Virus record (IMG/VR): IMGVR_UViG_3300018009_000250 | Span: 1-32,589 of that record | Strand: one strand, 5' to 3' | DNA length: 32,589 nt | DNA from: a virus | In this document: positions 28,249 through 32,589 of the stretch, one piece after another | Layout: every line of letters begins with the position of its first letter | Numbering within the stretch: position 1 is the first letter of the stretch | Made by a program: the position numbers and the translations under genes | Notes under the pieces: model-generated | Told to the model about the DNA's origin: nothing | Seen by the model: only the letters and a program-made list of their open reading frames with translations | Databases searched by the model: none

Positions 28249-28308
28249 AGGTATGCTGTGGGAGAAACATGAAATAATGACATTTCGATAAACAACCACA
28301 GCATACCT
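28249..28308. repeat. 13-bp perfect inverted repeat next to the tRNA-like gene
   Basis: AGGTATGCTGTGG (28249-28261) and CCACAGCATACCT (28296-28308) are exact inverse copies around a 34-base spacer. The left arm ends six bases from the 5' end of the tRNA-like gene. Could be a hairpin, an operator or the end of a mobile cassette. Confidence 0.75.
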
Positions 28309-28370
28309 CAACAAGAATACCCCAGAGCAGCCTCGGAAACAAGGAATGCGTGCCAGCAAAACAGTTCCAC

Positions 28371-28382
28371 TTCCACGTGGAA
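28371..28382. repeat. parS-like palindrome TTCCACGTGGAA
   Basis: A perfect 12-bp palindrome inside the larger repeat GTTCCAC-TTCCAC-GTGGAAC. It matches the chromosomal ParB site (TGTTTCACGTGAAACA) at 12 of 16 bases. No ParB gene is visible, so the match may be chance. The rest of 28309-28533 shows no gene. Confidence 0.35.
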
Positions 28383-28533
28383 CATATGTTATCCAACTGC
28401 CAAGCTATATGTAGAGTTATCCCTACAAATGCGGTAGATTGTCCTACATTTTTTCTTGCAGCAACTGTGTATTCTGCTTGTGCGACAAATCCGTCATTAC
28501 TTATCATGGCTGCGGGTTTGTCGCGTACAGACA

Positions 28534-28607
28534 TCTAGATACCTACACACCTATACATTGTTGTCCGCTTGCATTTTGGGACGTATAGGTGTATAGGTAT
28601 CTACACT
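28534..28607. repeat. octamer array E upstream of the sigma factor
   Basis: Three forward units TCTAGATA, CCTACACA, CCTATACA (28534-28557), a 24-bp gap, then two inverted units CGTATAGG, TGTATAGG (28582-28597) and a forward TCTACACT (28600). The two halves face each other. The array ends 12 bases before the sigma-factor ATG and probably covers its promoter. Confidence 0.75.
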
Positions 28608-28619
28608 TACTCAATAAAC

Positions 28620-29909
28620 ATGGAACAGTTTATGCAAACAATTCATAGGATGAATCTCACAGAAGACAATCAAGAAGACAATCAACAAGACGACCAAGTA
28701 GATGGTTTAGCCGACACTACAATGGATGTGCCAGCAGACTGTTCAACAGATTATTCAGTTGGCAGTTCATCGGATAACTATTCCATCATCGGTGGTGACG
28801 CAGAACTGGACGCAGAACTAGACACCAAACTAACATCTGATGGATTTGTTCAGTTGGAGGAACGGCTAAGCAAACTTGATACTGTGAACGTGATTGCACT
28901 ATACTTGCAAGATGTCAGTCGGTATACCTTGCTAACCGCCGCTGAAGAAAAGCACTACGCAGAACGCATGATCGCAGGTGATGTCAGCGCAAAAAATCAT
29001 CTCATCAAAAGCAACCTCAGATTAGTTGTCAACATAGCTAAAAGATATGTTGGTGGCGGATTGGATTTGTTGGATTTGATCGAGGAAGGTAATCTTGGAT
29101 TAATTCGAGCTGTAGAGAAATTCGATCCAACTAAAGGTTTCAGGTTCTCTACATATTCTACATGGTGGATCAAACAAGCCATGGGTCGAGCACTAATGAA
29201 TCAAAGCAAAAGCATCAGAGTTCCAGTACATGTGATACATGAACTAAACCTATACCTAAAGAAAATGAGTGAACTAACCAGCGAACTTGCCAGCTATGTG
29301 ACTGCTACTCAGATTGCTGACTCCATCAGCAAGGAGAATTTGTTGAGGATAGAGAACTTGTCGAAGCGGGACGGTTTACCTAAGCAGGATAGTTTACCTA
29401 AAGAAGAAAGATTACCCGCTGAGATGTCTAAGATCATTTTCGAGGGCGGTCGAAGGTGGCCGAAGGCGGTCGAAGGCATCTCTAAGGCTATTCGCAAGCG
29501 ATCAAAGACAATCAAACCTGACCGTGTGAGAAAGATATTATACTATAGTGGAGATACATTATCTTTGGATAGCAATATCACAGGGCTTACCATGGATGAG
29601 GAAATAACTGACCTCACGTTTGTGGATATGCTTGTTGATGAAAAAATCAGCAACCCATCGTACCTAGTACAGCAAATGAAGACGAAAGAATTAGTGTACG
29701 AATGTTTAGCTATGCTGACAGAAAAAGAGCGTTCGATTTTGGCAAGAAGGTATGGTTTCTTTGATGAAGATGCTAGCACATTGGAAGATGTAGCATCCCA
29801 AGATGGGCTGAGCCGCGAAAGAGTTCGTCAGCTACAGAAAAAGGCATTGAACAAATTGAAGCCATTGCTAGAAGAAAAAAACATCACATTGGATATGCTG
29901 TATGAATGA
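28620..29909 (+). CDS. sigma-70 family sigma factor (group 2, RpoS/RpoD-like) with an insertion
   Basis: 429 residues. An acidic N-terminus (~1-85) lacks a recognisable region 1.1. Region 1.2 has IALYLQDVSRYTLLTAAEE; region 2 has NHLIKSNLRLVVNIAKRYVGGGLDLLDLIEEGNLGLIRAV and FDPTKGFRFSTYSTWWIKQAM (core binding, -10 melting). Region 4 ends ILARRYGF...TLEDVA...LSRERVRQLQKKAL (-35 recognition). Between regions 3 and 4 lies an extra ~70 residues with low-complexity repeats (RDGLPKQDSLPKEERLP; DNA micro-repeat GGCGGTCGAAGG twice). ATG 28620 has no clear ribosome binding site; an earlier TTG runs through array E. It probably directs host polymerase to element promoters. Confidence 0.9.
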   Translation: MEQFMQTIHRMNLTEDNQEDNQQDDQVDGLADTTMDVPADCSTDYSVGSSSDNYSIIGGDAELDAELDTKLTSDGFVQLEERLSKLDTVNVIALYLQDVSRYTLLTAAEEKHYAERMIAGDVSAKNHLIKSNLRLVVNIAKRYVGGGLDLLDLIEEGNLGLIRAVEKFDPTKGFRFSTYSTWWIKQAMGRALMNQSKSIRVPVHVIHELNLYLKKMSELTSELASYVTATQIADSISKENLLRIENLSKRDGLPKQDSLPKEERLPAEMSKIIFEGGRRWPKAVEGISKAIRKRSKTIKPDRVRKILYYSGDTLSLDSNITGLTMDEEITDLTFVDMLVDEKISNPSYLVQQMKTKELVYECLAMLTEKERSILARRYGFFDEDASTLEDVASQDGLSRERVRQLQKKALNKLKPLLEEKNITLDMLYE

Positions 29910-30180
29910 GAAACGCACAATACTAGACACACCTATTTCTGCACCATACACAACATCCGCTGAACACCATAGATTGAAGCGAGAATTGAGCTATCTACAG
30001 CTTGAAGTTTCGCAGAAAAAACACTATATTGACAGAACTAGAACTAAAGTTTGCGAAGGCTGGATGGAAAATCTAGCAGAGCAAGAAGCACGGATGGAAG
30101 AATTGGAAAATCAACTACAAGGAGCGTATGCATATGACACAAAAAGGGATTATCGAGATATCTCCAACATTTGGAACTGA
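29902..30180 (+). CDS. coiled-coil protein, 92 aa
   Basis: Starts eight bases before the sigma-factor stop (ATGAATGA overlap), so it is translated with it. Residues ~22-75 are a continuous charged coiled coil (HHRLKRELSYLQLEVSQKK, EQEARMEELENQLQGA), similar in style to the N-terminal coil of GreA-like transcription factors. No other domain. It might be a partner of the sigma factor. Confidence 0.6.
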   Translation: MNEKRTILDTPISAPYTTSAEHHRLKRELSYLQLEVSQKKHYIDRTRTKVCEGWMENLAEQEARMEELENQLQGAYAYDTKRDYRDISNIWN

Positions 30181-30442
30181 AATACTTGCCGACAATGAAA
30201 GAGTGTTTGCAGTTTATCTAAGCGAATCGTACGACAATGGAGACGATGGAATAGTTACATTCAAAGTCACCACCGATCAGTTGCTAGCTAAAGAAGGGTT
30301 CAAGGTTACTTTCATTCCAACTAAATTTACTCGCATATCACAGCAAACAGGCCCAATTAGCGTTACTCCACAGGCAGCACCTTCACCTGGATCTGACGCA
30401 CCTGATGCTGATGTGAAAGTTGGCGAATTAGTTACCGACTAA
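30134..30442 (+). CDS. small protein with beta fold and Pro-rich tail
   Basis: 102 residues; AAGGAG lies nine bases before the ATG at 30134, inside the previous gene (47-base overlap). The first ~70 residues look like a small beta domain (GIIEISPTFGTEIL, ERVFAVYLSES, DGIVTFKVTTDQLL, KVTFIPTKF), followed by a Pro/Ala/Asp tail. No family recognised. Confidence 0.6.
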   Translation: MTQKGIIEISPTFGTEILADNERVFAVYLSESYDNGDDGIVTFKVTTDQLLAKEGFKVTFIPTKFTRISQQTGPISVTPQAAPSPGSDAPDADVKVGELVTD

Positions 30443-30484
30443 ATGCGTTAACTTCACCCGATAGCTATAGATGGAAGAACTAAC

Positions 30485-31762
30485 ATGCCCAGAAAAGATA
30501 ATGCGAAAAAATGTAGTGCTAGAGAATTGGTGTTTAGTTCTTCTGTTGATGATCGTTCTATTGACAGTGCATCTGTAAAGGCGGTAATTGTTGGGATCAA
30601 TTATATTGGTACTCCCAATCAACTTGGCGGTTGCATAAATGATGCATTGCAAACAAAAAAAAATATACTTGCTGAATATCCCCATGCAACGATCAGATTG
30701 CTTACCGATAATCTTTCGCTTCAACCAACACGAAACAACATCCTAGATTCACTGAAACAATTGGTTAGCAATGCTCGTGCTGGCGATATATTGATATTCC
30801 ATTACAGCGGGCATGGTGGTCAAGTGGAAGATCTAAATGGTGATGAAGAAGACGGTATGGACGAAACTATTTGTCCAATTGATTTTGCTGAACGCAGAGT
30901 GATCACAATTGATGGTGTGGAGCATCGCGTAGATAGCCAAATCATAGATGATGAGATCCACGACATTATAGATAATGTACCGAAAGGTGCTAGATTCCTG
31001 ATGTTATCTGATTCTTGCCATTCAGGTACTGTTGGCGATTTGCGAAATGATTTCACACACTACGATCCATTAGTTGGCAGCAGAAGCGTGTACGACAAAG
31101 ATGCTGGCACACACTTACACTTTGATCCCAGCATGCAGATGAAAAGAACATTAAAGATGCGAGTTCCCAACAGTAATTCTGGTGGCGAACTGCGAGTAAT
31201 TAGTGGATGCGAAGAAAGCAGAACATCAGCAGACACAGGAACAAATGGTGCTTGCACTAAATCATTTTGGGAAACTGTGAAAGATATTGGTGGCTTGCAC
31301 AAATTTTTTCCTATGATATTTAGCCACAATGTACAAGACCTGAAATTTATTCAGGACAACATCAACAAAAGATTATCTGACTTTGGATTTACTCAGCAAT
31401 CGGTGATCAGTTGGGAAGATGCTAGCCCAGAGCTTGCACATGAAGTACCTACAGCGGTTGTTGAAGAAGCACCAATGAGCACCGGACATCTTTCTTCTGG
31501 GTATTCTTCAAGTACTGAGTATGCTGCGCCTAGCAATTGGTACACACCTGGATATTCGTCAGTCGCTAGCAACGCCTACCATTACTTAGTTCATCACGTT
31601 GCACCACAGCAACCACCAATAGTGCCTCATTATGCTACTGTACATTATGCGTCTCAGCATTATGCGCCTCAGCATTATGCACCACAGCAGTATCCCGTGC
31701 ATCACTACATTGGGTACGAAGGGCCGTCTCACCCTAGACCATACTTTAGGTATGAAATGTAG
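30485..31762 (+). CDS. metacaspase (peptidase C14) with His/Tyr/Pro-rich tail
   Basis: 425 residues, GGAAGAACTAAC before ATG. The p20 caspase-like domain spans ~30-270: AVIVGINYIGTPNQLGGCIND, the catalytic His in HYSGHGGQ (H110), DGMDETICPID, and the catalytic Cys in LSDSCHSGT (C178), as in metacaspases that cleave after Arg/Lys. Unlike type I metacaspases there is no N-terminal zinc finger; instead residues ~320-425 form a low-complexity tail of Ser, Tyr, His, Pro and Gln (SQHYAPQHYAPQQYPVHHY). No signal peptide. It could act as a secreted effector or in suicide or toxin roles; both are inference. Confidence 0.88.
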   Translation: MPRKDNAKKCSARELVFSSSVDDRSIDSASVKAVIVGINYIGTPNQLGGCINDALQTKKNILAEYPHATIRLLTDNLSLQPTRNNILDSLKQLVSNARAGDILIFHYSGHGGQVEDLNGDEEDGMDETICPIDFAERRVITIDGVEHRVDSQIIDDEIHDIIDNVPKGARFLMLSDSCHSGTVGDLRNDFTHYDPLVGSRSVYDKDAGTHLHFDPSMQMKRTLKMRVPNSNSGGELRVISGCEESRTSADTGTNGACTKSFWETVKDIGGLHKFFPMIFSHNVQDLKFIQDNINKRLSDFGFTQQSVISWEDASPELAHEVPTAVVEEAPMSTGHLSSGYSSSTEYAAPSNWYTPGYSSVASNAYHYLVHHVAPQQPPIVPHYATVHYASQHYAPQHYAPQQYPVHHYIGYEGPSHPRPYFRYEM

Positions 31763-31776
31763 CTTAGGCAAGCACC

Positions 31777-31923
31777 ATGGGAATGAAGGCTGATATTCTA
31801 GCTCTGCAAAAACAAATCAAACCAAAAACATCTGTGCGCTTCGTGTACTCTATGAGTGAAGTAAAGCCTATCGAGGGCGCAATATACATCGTCTACAAGC
31901 AGCAAAATAAGCCACAAAAATAG
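31777..31923 (+). CDS. 48-aa small protein before the PLA2 gene
   Basis: ATG at 31777 lies 14 bases after the metacaspase stop, with a weak AGGCAAGCACC upstream. Starts MGMKADILALQKQIKP, then a strand-rich part (VRFVYSMSEVKPIEGAIYIVYK). Too short for a family call, but the position between two good genes and codon pattern support it. Confidence 0.5.
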   Translation: MGMKADILALQKQIKPKTSVRFVYSMSEVKPIEGAIYIVYKQQNKPQK

Positions 31924-31942
31924 CAGCAAAATAAATATTATC

Positions 31943-31953
31943 CGCTATACTGA
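31943..31953 (+). promoter_or_regulatory. CTATACT-type -10 before the PLA2 gene
   Basis: CCGCTATACTG has GCTATACT, the sigma-S style -10, 40 bases upstream of the ATG at 31990. No clear -35. Confidence 0.35.
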
Positions 31954-31989
31954 ATATATCAAGGAACACAGATAATCGATTACGCAAGG

Positions 31990-32589
31990 ATGCGTTACTT
32001 TATGCGTGGAAATACACAAGCAAACACCAATGCTGCATCTGGCAACAAAGCTGATGCTGGCACTAGCACATCATCTAAGCGTTCACGCACAGCAAATTCA
32101 TTGGGTGGAGGGGATAGTGCTAGCACTACTCCATCTCCCGAAAGCAGCGGCAACTCTCGTGGTGCATTTGATACGCTCATGAAGCCTTTTATAGCTAGCA
32201 AGTATGGCCAAGAACGTCATGCTCGCTCACTAGATCCAATGCATCTATTTCAGGGATATAGTTTCGTGGGCCCTGGAACTGAATTACATTTACGCAATCA
32301 ACTAGAAGATGCCACCCCAATCAATTCATTGGACCGTGCAGCTAAAGCACATGACAACGCATATGGTAAAGAAGCACAAGAATACTCAGTTGATCGCAAC
32401 AAGAACAAACACATGCAAAATATTTGGAGTGCAGATAGCAGTTTCATTGCATCAACATTTCTCAATAGAGATGATCCAATCATGGGCACAATTGGTGCTG
32501 GATTGATAGGAATGAAGATGCTAGGAGAGAAAACAGGATTGCTGGACACTAAAAGATTTTCAGGAATACAAGATAACCAACCTATGCAT
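31990..32589 (+). CDS. parvovirus VP1-type phospholipase A2 domain protein (3' end outside window)
   Basis: 200 codons to the window edge; CAAGG directly before the ATG. Residues 1-~60 are low-complexity (Ser, Thr, Ala, Asn, Gly). From ~78 the sequence follows the parvoviral VP1 unique-region PLA2 pattern: GYSFVGPGTEL (Ca-binding loop, Y/F-x-G-P-G), LEDATPINSLDRAAKAHDNAYG (catalytic His-Asp and the following Tyr) and SADSSFIAST (the second catalytic Asp region). In parvoviruses this enzyme opens the endosomal membrane during entry. After it comes a hydrophobic helix (GTIGAGLIGMKMLG), also as in VP1. In an intracellular bacterium it might help vacuole escape; this is inference. Confidence 0.82.
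   Translation, partial: MRYFMRGNTQANTNAASGNKADAGTSTSSKRSRTANSLGGGDSASTTPSPESSGNSRGAFDTLMKPFIASKYGQERHARSLDPMHLFQGYSFVGPGTELHLRNQLEDATPINSLDRAAKAHDNAYGKEAQEYSVDRNKNKHMQNIWSADSSFIASTFLNRDDPIMGTIGAGLIGMKMLGEKTGLLDTKRFSGIQDNQPMH

Noticed and set aside
28136-28534. 132-codon minus-strand open frame
   Set aside because: It crosses the tRNA-like gene and the 13-bp inverted repeat and has no start signal.
28569-28619. Upstream TTG start for the sigma factor
   Set aside because: It would translate the octamer array into a leader unlike any sigma factor; the ATG at 28620 gives the normal acidic N-terminus.

Overview
The window looks like part of a plasmid or phage-plasmid of an intracellular or endosymbiotic gammaproteobacterium, most plausibly of the Legionellales type. 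This is inference from gene content: an AT-rich sequence with Shine-Dalgarno-led, tightly packed bacterial genes, a CsrA paralogue, an RpoD/RpoS-type sigma factor, an XYP-type cyclodipeptide synthase, a VapD protein, and several proteins that resemble eukaryotic or viral ones (ERI1-like exonuclease, metacaspase, parvovirus-type phospholipase A2 domain). A ParA plus small ribbon-helix-helix partner and a replication module argue for a self-maintained element. No capsid, portal, large terminase or conjugation gene is visible here.

Layout. 1-4700: end of an unknown gene, small membrane and secreted proteins, an outer-membrane barrel and a small alarmone hydrolase. 4700-6400: small membrane protein, CsrA with a long tail, and a lysine-rich basic protein. 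6487-9046: a phage-type replication protein followed by a TOPRIM primase/DnaB-type helicase. 9090-12195 (minus), 12345-15867 (plus) and 15957-16497 (minus): three trains of very small, mostly helical proteins with stop/start overlaps. Each is driven by a copy of the same extended -10 promoter; a ribbon-helix-helix protein starts the plus train and a serine recombinase ends the first minus train. 16753-19166: terminase-small-subunit-like HTH protein, coiled-coil membrane protein, VapD, a 660-bp noncoding block with palindromes, and an AlpA-like HTH protein. 19328-24618 (minus): about 14 small genes ending (5') in a metallophosphoesterase/ERI1-exonuclease pair. 24739-25729: the parA-parG-like partition operon with contiguous 8-bp repeat arrays. 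25742-28308: a cassette with a cyclodipeptide synthase and a PAS-LuxR regulator, bounded by two abnormal tRNA-like sequences and long inverted repeats. 28534-32589: another octamer array, the sigma factor, small proteins, a metacaspase, and a parvovirus-like PLA2 protein cut by the window end.

How it fits together. The same octamer arrays that flank parA/parG recur at about 1.35, 3.4 and 28.55 kb, so the small RHH protein may bind all of them, as a centromere-binding protein and as a regulator of the sigma factor. The sigma factor may in turn read TATACT-type -10 elements found before several cargo genes. CsrA and the alarmone hydrolase could tune host physiology. The CDPS and PAS-LuxR genes form a possible self-contained signalling unit. 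All function assignments rest on motif recognition by eye; no database search was run.
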